A DNA stretch of 64,000 nucleotides from Gemmatimonadota bacterium (lineage in GTDB: Bacteria; Gemmatimonadota; Gemmatimonadetes; Longimicrobiales; Gaopeijiaceae): NCBI GenBank assembly GCA_022827345.1, contig JAJDTB010000024.1, forward strand, positions 55,608-119,607, written 5' to 3'. Of this stretch, positions 31,954-39,692 are shown piece by piece (the stretch's first letter is position 1; each line of letters starts with the position of its first letter). A program made the translations under genes and the position numbers. The notes beneath the pieces are model-generated. The model ran no database searches and had not been told where the DNA came from. It saw only the letters and a program-made list of their open reading frames with translations.

Positions 31954-34425
31954 TTACAGACCTCGCTGGTCAGAGGTTGGTGGGGTCGGTCCGCTCGGCG
32001 CTTCTTCCTCGGCGACGGTGCCGACCCTCGCCATGCGGAAGGCCGGACTGTTCACGACACCAAGGATGAACGACGAGATGCGGTAGTCATCCGCTTCGGC
32101 GGCACCGGTGATCGCCCTGATCGTCGGCATGTCGTAGTACTCCACGCGCCGGCCCAGGGCATAGGCCATCATGTTTTCGGTAAAGGTGCTCAGGAAGACA
32201 TCGGAAATGTCCAGGAGCGCCCCTCTCAGATCGTCGGGACCCGCCAGCTCCGTGCCGTCGTACATGACGCCGACGGGATCGACCGGGTTGCCTTCGTCGC
32301 GGATGCGCCAGGCGCCGGTCACGTCGAAGTTCTCGAGGGCGAGCCCGAGGGGGTCGATCACGTTGTGGCAGGAGTTGCAGGCCGGATTGGCCGCGTGCTG
32401 CTCCATCCGCTCGCGCACGGTCAGGAAGCGTCCCTCTTCGGCGGCGGCCGTCTCCTCGAAGGCGGGGATGTCCGGCGGAGGCGGTGGCGGGGGAGCGCCC
32501 AGCAGGACTTCCAGTACCCACTTGCCGCGCAGCACCGGAGACGTGCGGTCCGGGTGGGAGGTCAGCGTGAGGACGCTGCCGTGCCCGAGCAGCCCGCGGC
32601 GGTTGGCGGTGGGGTAGGCCACCCGCTTGAACGACGGGCCGACCACGCCGGTGATCCCGTAGTGCCGCGCGAGGCGCTCGTTGACGAAGGTGTAGTCCGC
32701 CGTCAGCAGATCCAGCACGGGGCGGTCTTCCTCGACCAGGTGCGAGAAGAAGAGCTCGGTCTCGTGGATCATCGCGTCGGCGAGCGTCTGGTCGAAGTAG
32801 GGGTAGGTCAGCGCGTCGGGGTGGATGTCCTCGAGGTCCTGCAGCCGCAGCCACTGCGCCGCGAAACGCGTCGCGAGGGCTTCGGAGCGGGGGTCCGCGA
32901 GCATGCGGCGCGCTTGCCGATCCAGCTGGGCGGGGTTGGTGAGTTCGCCGGTCCGAGCCAGCCGCAACAGTTCGTCATCGGGCGGGGCGCCCCACAGGAA
33001 GAACGAGAGGCGCGACGCCAGGTCGAAGTTGTCGATCGCGTAGATGCCGTCGGCGGCGACCTCGTCGGGGCGGCGCTCGAGGCGGAAGAGGAAGTGCGGG
33101 CTGGCCAGCACCGCCTGCAGCGCCGTGCGGATGCCCTTCTCGAAGCCACCGTCGGCCGCACCCTGGCGGTAGAAGTGCAGGAGGCCGTCGACATCGCCGT
33201 CCTCCGCCGGGCGCCGGTAGGCCCTGGTCGCCAGGCGGCCGATGATCTCCCTGGCGCAGGGCTCCTCCTCCGCGGGCGAGGTGGGGCGGCAGCTGAACAC
33301 CGCGCGGCGCGCGGGCGTGTCCGACACGCCGGTCACGTCGAAGGGGCCGAGAATGGTGAGGCGCTGCAGGTGCTGCTGCGTCGTCACGCCGAGTCCGATT
33401 CCGATCTGCCCGTCGGCAAGCGTATGGTCGATCGGCCGGATGAGGTCGTCCACGACGCCTTCGAACTGCTGGATGAACGCGACCGTCACGCGCTTCTGCC
33501 CCGCGGTGACGTAGGTCGAATCGGTCCGGATGTTGAGGCCGGTCGGCTCGGACTCGGACATCCAGCGGTCGATGGTCAACAGGGCCACCCGGGCGCCGTC
33601 GATCGACACTTCGATCTGCTCGGTGCCGAAAGTCCGTCCGAACACCTCTCCCTCTACCGCCGCATACGGCATGATGTGGAACACGTACTTCCCGTCCGCG
33701 GGGAAGTTGTGCATGACCGACAGGCCGCCGCGCGTGCCGATCGGGGCACCCTCGACCCGTTCCTTTTGCGACGCCACGCGGGGGATGCGATAGATCGTGG
33801 AGGCCTGCTCGGCGTCGGGATCACCGAGCGCCATGCGGCTGATCTGCCCGGCAGCGCGCAGATACCCTTCCATGACCGTCGCCGAGGGCATCTGCACATC
33901 GGCGATGTTGTCGAAGTTCGCGCTCTTGGTATCGAGCGGGAGGAAGGAGCTCACGTCGACGTCGACGCCGAGAAGGTCCTTCACCGCGCGGGTGTACTCG
34001 GCCCGGTTCAGGCGCTGGAAGGTGCGCTTGCCGGGGTTGGGATCGCGCGCCGCGATTTCGTCCATCGCGGTCTCGAGTTCGGTGGCGATCGCCGCGATCA
34101 CCTCGGCCTCGGGACGCCGGACGCCCTTGGGCGGCATCATCCCGGCCCGAAGCTTGCGAATCATCTTCTCGATCGTGGGTCGGTGCTGCCCGGCGTCAGC
34201 GAGGTCGAAGCCCTCGAGAACCAGGCCGCCCACCTGCCGCCGTTCGCTGTGGCAGCGGACGCAGTATTCCTGGACGATTTCGTTCGCAACGACATCCGCG
34301 GCCGCCGGATAGTCCGACGGGGCTGCCGCGATTCCGGGCTGGGCATCCACGGGTCGTTCATCGGACCCGGCAACGGCAAGACCAAAGGTTCCCGCCGTCA
34401 GCAGTACGAAGGCGTACTTGTTCAA
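31954..34425 (-). CDS. DUF1587/DUF1592/DUF1588/DUF1585 protein with two CxxCH haem motifs
   Basis: The 823-residue exported protein (signal YAFVLLTAGTFGLAVAGSDE) has the planctomycete-type modular array: an N-terminal cytochrome-like segment with CVRCH (about residue 56), DUF1587 (FQRLNRAEYTRAVKDLLGVD), DUF1595 and DUF1592 in the middle (RRPAEDGDVDGLLHFY, NFDLASRLSFFLWGAPPDDE), DUF1588 (RRGLLGHGSVLTLTSHPDRT, then a run of Pro) and DUF1585 at the C-terminus. A second CxxCH (CNSCHNVIDPLGLALENFD) lies near residue 680. Two c-type haems are therefore possible. It is the first gene of the four-gene minus cluster and may pass electrons to, or act with, the Tat-exported DUF1552 protein. No biochemical role is established. 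Confidence 0.9.
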   Translation of the reverse strand: MNKYAFVLLTAGTFGLAVAGSDERPVDAQPGIAAAPSDYPAAADVVANEIVQEYCVRCHSERRQVGGLVLEGFDLADAGQHRPTIEKMIRKLRAGMMPPKGVRRPEAEVIAAIATELETAMDEIAARDPNPGKRTFQRLNRAEYTRAVKDLLGVDVDVSSFLPLDTKSANFDNIADVQMPSATVMEGYLRAAGQISRMALGDPDAEQASTIYRIPRVASQKERVEGAPIGTRGGLSVMHNFPADGKYVFHIMPYAAVEGEVFGRTFGTEQIEVSIDGARVALLTIDRWMSESEPTGLNIRTDSTYVTAGQKRVTVAFIQQFEGVVDDLIRPIDHTLADGQIGIGLGVTTQQHLQRLTILGPFDVTGVSDTPARRAVFSCRPTSPAEEEPCAREIIGRLATRAYRRPAEDGDVDGLLHFYRQGAADGGFEKGIRTALQAVLASPHFLFRLERRPDEVAADGIYAIDNFDLASRLSFFLWGAPPDDELLRLARTGELTNPAQLDRQARRMLADPRSEALATRFAAQWLRLQDLEDIHPDALTYPYFDQTLADAMIHETELFFSHLVEEDRPVLDLLTADYTFVNERLARHYGITGVVGPSFKRVAYPTANRRGLLGHGSVLTLTSHPDRTSPVLRGKWVLEVLLGAPPPPPPPDIPAFEETAAAEEGRFLTVRERMEQHAANPACNSCHNVIDPLGLALENFDVTGAWRIRDEGNPVDPVGVMYDGTELAGPDDLRGALLDISDVFLSTFTENMMAYALGRRVEYYDMPTIRAITGAAEADDYRISSFILGVVNSPAFRMARVGTVAEEEAPSGPTPPTSDQRGL

Positions 34426-34449
34426 TGATCCCCCTGGTTGGTGGCTCTG

Positions 34450-34473
34450 GCCACACGAATGATAATATGTGGC
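34450..34473. promoter_or_regulatory. Candidate operator in divergent region
   Basis: GCCACA-N12-TGTGGC (34450-34473) is a spaced perfect inverted repeat around an AT-rich core that reads TATTAT on the minus strand. It lies 25 bases upstream of the DUF1592 gene and could be its -10 region with an overlapping repressor site. No good -35 is visible. Confidence 0.3.
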
Positions 34474-34652
34474 GGTAGCACCTCGCCAGTCGACAAAACG
34501 GTCGCGGACCGAATCGCCCCTTGTCCCCTGGCGTCGCGCGCGCCAACATGTAAAGGACTCATGAGAGCCCGATCGTGTTGAGCGTATCCGCCGGTCAAGC
34601 CGGGCCCAGCGACGACCGGCCGAAGCTCGGGCGGCGGAGTGTCAGGAGGAAC

Positions 34653-35681
34653 ATGACCCAGACCCGCGTCCCGGTTCCGATCCTTGCGGGAGTGTTCCTT
34701 GCGCTTTGCGGGATTGCGATGGCCTCGGGGGCCGCGGCCGGCGCCCAGGAGCGCGGTGTCGTCCGCATTACCGCGCACATCGTTGACGTGGATACCGGCG
34801 AGGAGCTCGAGGGCGCAGTCATCGCGCTCTCCGGCGTCGCAAACCGGCACGTCACGGGGCCGGACGGGCGCGTCTCCTTTGATGCCGCCATCGGCGACTA
34901 CGCGCTGACGATCCGCAAGGGAGGATACGCGACGGTCGAAGGCGACTTTTCGGTCTTGCGCCCAGGCGACTTCAGGCTCATGCTGCGCAAGGCCGAATAC
35001 GGCGACCTCAATACGCCCGCCAGGCTGCTGGTCAGGGTCGTGGACGCGGTCTCCGGGATCCCGGTCGAGGGCGCCACCGTTTCGCTCGTGGACGGGCGGA
35101 TGGCTCCGACCAATCTCGATGGCCGGGCCGCATTCGACGGTCTCGCGTCCGAGTTGACCCAGGTGACGGTCGACAGGATCGGCTACGCGACGCGAACCGA
35201 GCCGGTGACGCTGCACCCGGACCGCACCACGGCGGTCGAAGTCGCCCTGACCGTCGAGGCGGTCGCACTCCGGCCCATAAAGGTCGAGGTGCGCTCGCGC
35301 TTTCTGGAGTCGCACGGGTACTACCGGCGGCTCGATCAGGGCGTCGTCATGCGCCTCCTTACGCGGGAGTCGATCGAGCAGCGTGGATCGCCTCTCATTT
35401 CGGACGCGTTCGCCCGCGTACCGGGCCTGCGCATCGATCGCCCCACCACCCATCGCGCGCTCCTGCAGGCCCGCGACTGCGTGCTCGCGATCTTTGTCGA
35501 CGGCGTCGAATGGGGTGTGGATATCGAGGGGAGCGTCAACGTCGACCAGATCCCCCCGGAATGGGTGGAGGTCGCCGAGGTCTACTGGGGTAGCCGGACG
35601 CCGCCCGAATACAGGAGCCGGTCCAACGGCGGTTGCGGTTCGGCCCTGATCTGGACGAGGCAGGCGGTAGGCCGGGAATAG
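34653..35681 (+). CDS. Secreted protein: two carboxypeptidase-regulatory-like domains plus TonB-plug-like domain
   Basis: The 342-residue exported protein has a signal peptide (ILAGVFLALCGIAMASGAAAGAQ). Two CarboxypepD_reg-like beta-sandwiches follow: about 33-115 (ITAHIVDVDTGEELEGAVIA) and about 125-215 (VRVVDAVSGIPVEGATVSLVDG). A TonB-receptor plug-like segment (about 240-335: LLTRESIEQRGSPLISDAF ARVPGL, then FVDGV and EVAEVYWG) ends at GGCGSALIWTRQ. There is no barrel, so it cannot be a receptor on its own. AGGAGG lies three bases before ATG 34653; longer in-frame starts exist from 34575. A shorter protein of the same design lies at 36341, after a peroxiredoxin gene. Confidence 0.82.
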   Translation: MTQTRVPVPILAGVFLALCGIAMASGAAAGAQERGVVRITAHIVDVDTGEELEGAVIALSGVANRHVTGPDGRVSFDAAIGDYALTIRKGGYATVEGDFSVLRPGDFRLMLRKAEYGDLNTPARLLVRVVDAVSGIPVEGATVSLVDGRMAPTNLDGRAAFDGLASELTQVTVDRIGYATRTEPVTLHPDRTTAVEVALTVEAVALRPIKVEVRSRFLESHGYYRRLDQGVVMRLLTRESIEQRGSPLISDAFARVPGLRIDRPTTHRALLQARDCVLAIFVDGVEWGVDIEGSVNVDQIPPEWVEVAEVYWGSRTPPEYRSRSNGGCGSALIWTRQAVGRE

Positions 35682-35864
35682 TCCAGGGGACAAGGCCGCC
35701 GCGGCATCGGGGCGGCGATGCGCTCTTGGGCCGGCCCTGGGCGCACCGGACGGCCAAAGATGATGGCGGCGAGGTGTTATTTTCCGAGGGTGAGGGATCG
35801 ACCGGACCTTGCGGGTCGGTTTCGTATTCCAACCGCAATTCACCACGACAAGGGAGTGAGTACA

Positions 35865-36338
35865 TTGGGGCACATCCAAGCGGGCACCGAAGCGCCTGAC
35901 TTTTCGCTGCTGGACGCCTTCGGGCAGGATCCGGTCACGCTGTCCGCACACCGGGGCAGGCCGGTCGTGCTGATGTTCGTGCCGCTCGCATTCAGCGGCG
36001 TCTGCACGAAGGAGCTGTGCCACGTGGGCGAGAACTGGGACCGGTGGGGATCTCTGGGCGCGGCCGTCTACGCGATCAGCATCGATTCGCCCTTCTCGAA
36101 TCAGCAATGGCGCAAGGAGATGGAAGTGCCGTTCCCCATCCTCTCCGACTTCAACAAGACGGCCGCCGCGGCCTACGGCGTGCTGCAGGACGATTTCTTC
36201 GGACTGCAAGGGGTGGCCAGGCGGTCGGTCTTCGTCGTGGACGGCGATGGCCGCGTAGCCTATGCGTGGATGAGCGAGGATCCCGGAGTGCTGCCCCCAT
36301 TCGACGAAGTGGTGGGGGCGGTGGAAGCGCTGGGCTGA
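35865..36338 (+). CDS. Peroxiredoxin (AhpE/BCP type)
   Basis: Thiol peroxidase reducing hydrogen peroxide and organic hydroperoxides. The 157-residue protein begins GHIQAGTEAPDFSLLDAFG and has the peroxidatic Cys in PLAFSGVCTKELC (about residue 46), with a second Cys five residues later; FPILSDFNKTAAAAYGV and GVARRSVFVVDGDG are typical. The arrangement resembles the AhpE/BCP branch, where the resolving thiol may come from a partner. TTG 35865 is chosen because AGGGAG (35851-35856) lies eight bases upstream; GTG 35856 is an alternative. There is no signal peptide, so it is cytoplasmic, although it lies between two exported-protein genes. Confidence 0.9.
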   Translation: MGHIQAGTEAPDFSLLDAFGQDPVTLSAHRGRPVVLMFVPLAFSGVCTKELCHVGENWDRWGSLGAAVYAISIDSPFSNQQWRKEMEVPFPILSDFNKTAAAAYGVLQDDFFGLQGVARRSVFVVDGDGRVAYAWMSEDPGVLPPFDEVVGAVEALG

Positions 36339-36340
36339 TC

Positions 36341-37111
36341 ATGCGGGGCCAACTCTTCGCGCTGTGCGCCGCGGTGGCCATGGTGGCCGGCGGGGGCGGG
36401 GAGGCCGCGGCGCAGGGGGGCGCGTTCGTCACCTTCGCGGGCCAGGTCATCGACACCTACTGGGGTGCGCCGGTCGAAGGCGCGGTGGTGCGGCTCACCG
36501 CAACGATTCGCGAGGACGGATCGCCGATCGTGGGTGTGACCGACGCCCAGGGTCGCTTCAGCATTCCCGCCGTTCCGGAAGGCCCGAGCCAGGTACTGGT
36601 GTCGCGGATCGGCTACGCGGACCTCGTGCAGGTGCTCGACATCCGGCTCGATCAGTTCATCGAGGTCGTGATGATCCCCAAACCGGTCGTGCTCGAGGGG
36701 ATCGAGGTCTACGTGGACCGCCTCGAGACGCGGCTTCGCGAGCTGCCCTACATCACCAGCACGTACGAAGAGATCGCACTTCGGTCGGCCCCCGACCTGA
36801 ACGTGGCCGACTACCTTCACAGCCAGCCCTCGTTCGAGTTCGTGCCCTGCTTCGAGGGCAATACGCAGTCCGGCATCTTCGGACAGCGACTCGACTGCAT
36901 GCGCACCCGGGGCACCATGCCGCAGCGGCCGCGAGTGTTCATCGACGATGCGCCGGCGTTCGGGGGCGTCGGAGAACTGGGCACGATCCCGACCTCGGCC
37001 GTGTACCGCGTCGAGGTGATCCGGGGCTGCGGCCAGATCCGGGTGTACACGAATACCTACGTGGAGGGCACGGTCGTCCAGCCGCGTCCGCTGATTCCGA
37101 TCATCTGCTGA
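36341..37111 (+). CDS. Secreted carboxypeptidase-regulatory-like / TonB-plug-like protein
   Basis: The 256-residue exported protein (signal MRGQLFALCAAVAMVAGGGGEAAAQ) has one CarboxypepD_reg-like domain (about 30-115: FAGQVIDTYWGAPVEGAVVR, GRFSIPAVPEGPSQVLVSRI) and a plug-like segment (about 120-250: DLNVADYLHSQPSFEFVPC, RPRVFIDDAPAFGG, VYRVEVIRGCGQIRVYTN). Three or four Cys in the second domain may form disulphides. It lacks a barrel. ATG 36341 starts two bases after the peroxiredoxin stop, so the genes are probably cotranscribed. It is paralogous in design to the protein at 34653; the pair might interact with TonB-dependent receptors, but this is speculative. Confidence 0.8.
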   Translation: MRGQLFALCAAVAMVAGGGGEAAAQGGAFVTFAGQVIDTYWGAPVEGAVVRLTATIREDGSPIVGVTDAQGRFSIPAVPEGPSQVLVSRIGYADLVQVLDIRLDQFIEVVMIPKPVVLEGIEVYVDRLETRLRELPYITSTYEEIALRSAPDLNVADYLHSQPSFEFVPCFEGNTQSGIFGQRLDCMRTRGTMPQRPRVFIDDAPAFGGVGELGTIPTSAVYRVEVIRGCGQIRVYTNTYVEGTVVQPRPLIPIIC

Positions 37112-37180
37112 CGGGGACGGCCGCCGCGGGAGGCACCCAACCGCGGGATCGGCGGGCGCGGGTGGCGAGTCCGCAGGTGC

Positions 37181-37588
37181 CTATCCGTCTTCCGCCGGCG
37201 GCCTCTTCCGCAAGCGCTTCAGCCGAGACCGCTTCCTCTTTTCCTCAAGGCGCTTTCGCCGCTGGCCGCGAGGAACCCGCGTGGGGATGCGCGGCGGATC
37301 GGTCCTGTCGAGCTGCGCGAGCTTCTCGCGGAGCTTCCGCAGCGCGTCCTCCCGATTGCGGTGCTGGGAGCGGTGCCGGCGCGACGAGACTACAATCCCC
37401 GTGCCGCGATGGGTCAGCCTGACGCCTGATTCCACCTTGTTCTGGTGCTGTCCTCCCGCACCGCCCGAACGAAAGGTGTCCACGCGGCACTCGCGAAGCA
37501 GGTCCTGGTCGGACAGCACGTCCACAGGGCCGCTCGGCGTGCGGTCTCGTGGCGGAGCAGGGGGTTTTCGGGACGGCGGATTGTCCAT
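37181..37588 (-). CDS. ArfB/PrfH-like peptidyl-tRNA hydrolase (RF-1 GGQ domain)
   Basis: Release-factor-like protein that rescues stalled ribosomes by hydrolysing peptidyl-tRNA. The 135-residue protein has the catalytic GGQ in [17 protein letters not shown] (about residues 39-55), the conserved [12 protein letters not shown], and a very basic C-terminal tail ([20 protein letters not shown]) of the type that enters the mRNA channel in ArfB. The size and lack of codon-recognition domains exclude RF1/RF2. The N-terminus has a Pro-rich extension of about 25 residues. ATG 37588 diverges from the AI-2E transporter gene with only 36 bases between. Confidence 0.85.
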   Translation of the reverse strand: MDNPPSRKPPAPPRDRTPSGPVDVLSDQDLLRECRVDTFRSGGAGGQHQNKVESGVRLTHRGTGIVVSSRRHRSQHRNREDALRKLREKLAQLDRTDPPRIPTRVPRGQRRKRLEEKRKRSRLKRLRKRPPAEDG

Positions 37589-37624
37589 AGACTGAAGCTA
37601 CGCAAACAATTCAAGAAGAGCGCG

Positions 37625-38731
37625 ATGGTCCGCGACCAGTTCGATCAGAATCCAGGTCTCCGCTTCCTCATCACACTCGCGGCGGCGGTCATTGTCATCC
37701 AGGGGTTGCGGTTCGCGCAGCCGATCCTGCTTCCCGTCGCCCTGGCGGGTTTCCTGGCGATCATCTGTCTGCCCCTGGTCATCTGGCTGGCCGGAAGAAT
37801 GCCCCGATCGCTGGCCATCTTCATTGCGGTTCTGGTCGTCGCGGGGGTGTTCGGGCTGCTGATCGTGGTGGCGAGCCAGCAGCTGCCCGCGCTCCAGTCG
37901 CAGATTCTGCTCCAGATCCAGGCGATCACCCCGCAACTCGATCCGTGGCTCAGCCAGATCGAGAGCTGGGCGCCCTTCATCGGGGAGGGCGAGCTGCGCA
38001 GCGCCGTGCTGGGAATCATCAATGTGACCACTCTCACGGCGCTGGCCACGACGACGACGACCCTGGCCTTTTCCTTCGTGTCCAGCACCTTCCTCGTATT
38101 CCTGCTTCTGGTCTTCGCACTGGGGGAGGCGGTGGTCCTGCCTCGCAAGGTCCGGGCGATCGCCTCCGACGCGCTCGCGTCCGACAAGCGGTTCGGCAAG
38201 ATCGTCGACGAAGTGCAGGGTTATCTCGTGATCAAGACCCTGGTGAGTCTGGGCACCGGAACCCTGCTCGGGCTGTGGAGCTGGGCGTTGGGCCTGGACC
38301 TGCCGATTCTGCTCGGGCTGATTGCGTTCGTTCTCAACTACGTGCCCACGATCGGATCGATCATTGCATCCGTCCCCGCGATCGCCCTGGCGCTGGTGCA
38401 GGTCGATCCCTTGACGGCGAGTTTCGCGGGAATCGATGTACAGCGCGCGGCGATCGTGGGACTGGGGTACATCACGGTCAACGTCGTCTTCGGGAACTGG
38501 CTCGAACCCACGCTCATGGGGCGCCGCCTGGGCCTGTCGACCCTGGTGGTCGTCCTGTCCCTGGTGTTCTGGGGATGGCTGTGGGGTCCGGTGGGGGCGC
38601 TGCTCTCGGTCCCTCTGACGATGATGGTCAAGATCATGCTTGAGAATACGCCGGACCTGAGATGGATCGCGGTCCTTCTGGACAAGAATCCGCCCATGGA
38701 CGCCTACAGCGACGGGGCCGCCGCATCATGA
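37625..38731 (+). CDS. AI-2E family transporter
   Basis: Inner-membrane protein of the AI-2 exporter/PerM superfamily, 368 residues with about eight hydrophobic segments. These include paired helices at the N-terminus (FLITLAAAVIVIQGLRFAQP, LAGFLAIICLPLVIWLAGRM) and the family's C-terminal motif GLIAFVLNYVPTIGSIIASV...VVLSLVFWGWLWGPVGALL. Members export AI-2-like signals or act as Na+/H+ antiporters, so the transported solute is not known. ATG 37625 follows a purine-rich AAGAAGAG. Its stop overlaps the next gene (ATGA). Confidence 0.9.
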   Translation: MVRDQFDQNPGLRFLITLAAAVIVIQGLRFAQPILLPVALAGFLAIICLPLVIWLAGRMPRSLAIFIAVLVVAGVFGLLIVVASQQLPALQSQILLQIQAITPQLDPWLSQIESWAPFIGEGELRSAVLGIINVTTLTALATTTTTLAFSFVSSTFLVFLLLVFALGEAVVLPRKVRAIASDALASDKRFGKIVDEVQGYLVIKTLVSLGTGTLLGLWSWALGLDLPILLGLIAFVLNYVPTIGSIIASVPAIALALVQVDPLTASFAGIDVQRAAIVGLGYITVNVVFGNWLEPTLMGRRLGLSTLVVVLSLVFWGWLWGPVGALLSVPLTMMVKIMLENTPDLRWIAVLLDKNPPMDAYSDGAAAS

Positions 38732-39222
38732 TGCCATCCGAATTTCAGAACTTCCCCGACAACACGCGCATCTGGATCTTCGGTGCCGACCGCGAACTCG
38801 AGGATCGCGAATCGGCGGAGCTCCTGACCGGCGTAGACGGCTTTCTGCGGAACTGGGCCGCGCATGGCGTGCCCCTGCACGCGGCTCGCTCCTGGTGCCA
38901 CGACCGTTTCCTGATCGTGGGTGCCGACACCGAGGCCGCAACGCCGTCCGGGTGCTCGATCGACGCGCTGGTCGGCGTGTTGAAGGAGATGGAGCTTCGC
39001 TTCGGCGTGCGCTTCCTCGGGAACGAAGCCGTCTGGTTCCGCGATGCCCGCGACCGCATCCGCAGGGCGTCGCGACCCGAGTTTCGGGGACTGGCGAAGT
39101 CGGGAGGGGTTACTCCGGCATCGGTCGTGTTCGACAACTCGATCACCGAGCTTGCCCAGCTGAGGGCCGGCCAATGGGAGGGACCTGCCCGCGACCGGTG
39201 GCACTCGGCGTTCTTTGACTGA
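38728..39222 (+). CDS. Conserved hypothetical protein
   Basis: The 164-residue soluble protein has no signal or membrane segment. It begins MMPSEFQNFPDNTRIWIFGADRELEDRES, with a central GVPLHAARSWCHDRFLIVGAD and a conserved-looking ATPSGCSIDALVGVLKEMEL. It resembles uncharacterised proteins from Bacteroidota that are often mislabelled ABC-transporter ATPases; no Walker motifs are present here. The Cys in SGCSID could be functional. ATG 38728 (or 38731) is coupled to the AI-2E transporter by an ATGA overlap. A strong hairpin follows 13 bases after the stop. Confidence 0.75.
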   Translation: MMPSEFQNFPDNTRIWIFGADRELEDRESAELLTGVDGFLRNWAAHGVPLHAARSWCHDRFLIVGADTEAATPSGCSIDALVGVLKEMELRFGVRFLGNEAVWFRDARDRIRRASRPEFRGLAKSGGVTPASVVFDNSITELAQLRAGQWEGPARDRWHSAFFD

Positions 39223-39234
39223 TTCCTTAAACGA

Positions 39235-39266
39235 CGAAGCCGGCGGAGTTACCCACGCCGGCTTCG
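39235..39266. terminator. Bidirectional terminator between convergent genes
   Basis: A perfect 11-bp stem (CGAAGCCGGCG / CGCCGGCTTCG) with a 10-base loop lies between the 38728-39222 gene and the minus-strand cold-shock gene (stop 39299). On the minus strand it is followed by a short T-rich GTCGTTTAAGG. This is the strongest terminator-like structure in the window. Confidence 0.7.
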
Positions 39267-39298
39267 CCTTCCGGAAAGTACGCTTCGTAGTCTTGGAG

Positions 39299-39517
39299 CT
39301 AGGCGACACCTCCGACGCGGATTACTTTCTCCGCAGCAGGCCCTTTCGGGCCGTTGACCATGTCGAACTCGACCTGGTCTCCCTCAGCAAGGCTCCTGAA
39401 ACCATCACCCTCGATCGCGGAGTAGTGGACAAAGCAGTCCCTCTCCCCGGCCACCGGACTGATGAAACCGAAACCCTTCGCGTCGTTGAACCACTTCACG
39501 GTTCCCGTGGTTCGCAT
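39299..39517 (-). CDS. Cold-shock domain protein (CspA family)
   Basis: Single-stranded nucleic-acid-binding OB-fold protein of 72 residues. RNP1 (KGFGFISP) and RNP2 (CFVHYSAI, with DCF in place of the usual DVF/DIF) are visible after the start [13 protein letters not shown]. It acts as an RNA chaperone at low temperature or in growth-phase control. ATG 39517 is preceded by AAGGAG at six bases; an in-frame ATG at 39532 would add five residues. It has its own promoter and a leader with a 6-bp hairpin. It diverges from the TolC gene. Confidence 0.93.
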   Translation of the reverse strand: MRTTGTVKWFNDAKGFGFISPVAGERDCFVHYSAIEGDGFRSLAEGDQVEFDMVNGPKGPAAEKVIRVGGVA

Positions 39518-39548
39518 CCTCTGCTCCTTCATGGCACTGTAGGCTTTC

Positions 39549-39565
39549 CCGGCGCTTACCGCCGG
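39549..39565 (-). promoter_or_regulatory. Hairpin in cold-shock gene leader
   Basis: CCGGCG-GTAAG-CGCCGG, a 6-bp GC stem with a 5-base loop, lies 32-48 bases upstream of the start codon inside the predicted transcript leader. Cold-shock mRNAs often carry structured leaders. No regulatory role can be shown here. Confidence 0.45.
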
Positions 39566-39578
39566 ACTTACGCGAAAC

Positions 39579-39607
39579 ACGCTACCGGGAACCGACGTTT
39601 TAGTCAA
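39579..39607 (-). promoter_or_regulatory. Cold-shock gene promoter
   Basis: On the minus strand TTGACT (39607-39602), a 17-base spacer and TAGCGT (39584-39579) match the sigma-70-type pattern well. Transcription would begin near 39572 and give a leader of about 55 bases. Confidence 0.55.
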
Positions 39608-39692
39608 TCCCGCGTGCCGCAACGGATTCGGGGCTCCCAACAGGAAGCGCGCGAAGTGTGTCTTGCAACGCGAGGACAGAATCGGAGGATTC

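Noticed and set aside
28725..34428. Two long plus-strand open frames opposite the DUF1592/DUF1552/ankyrin genes
   Set aside because: They are antisense shadows; the minus strand carries recognisable domains, a Tat signal and CxxCH motifs across the same region.
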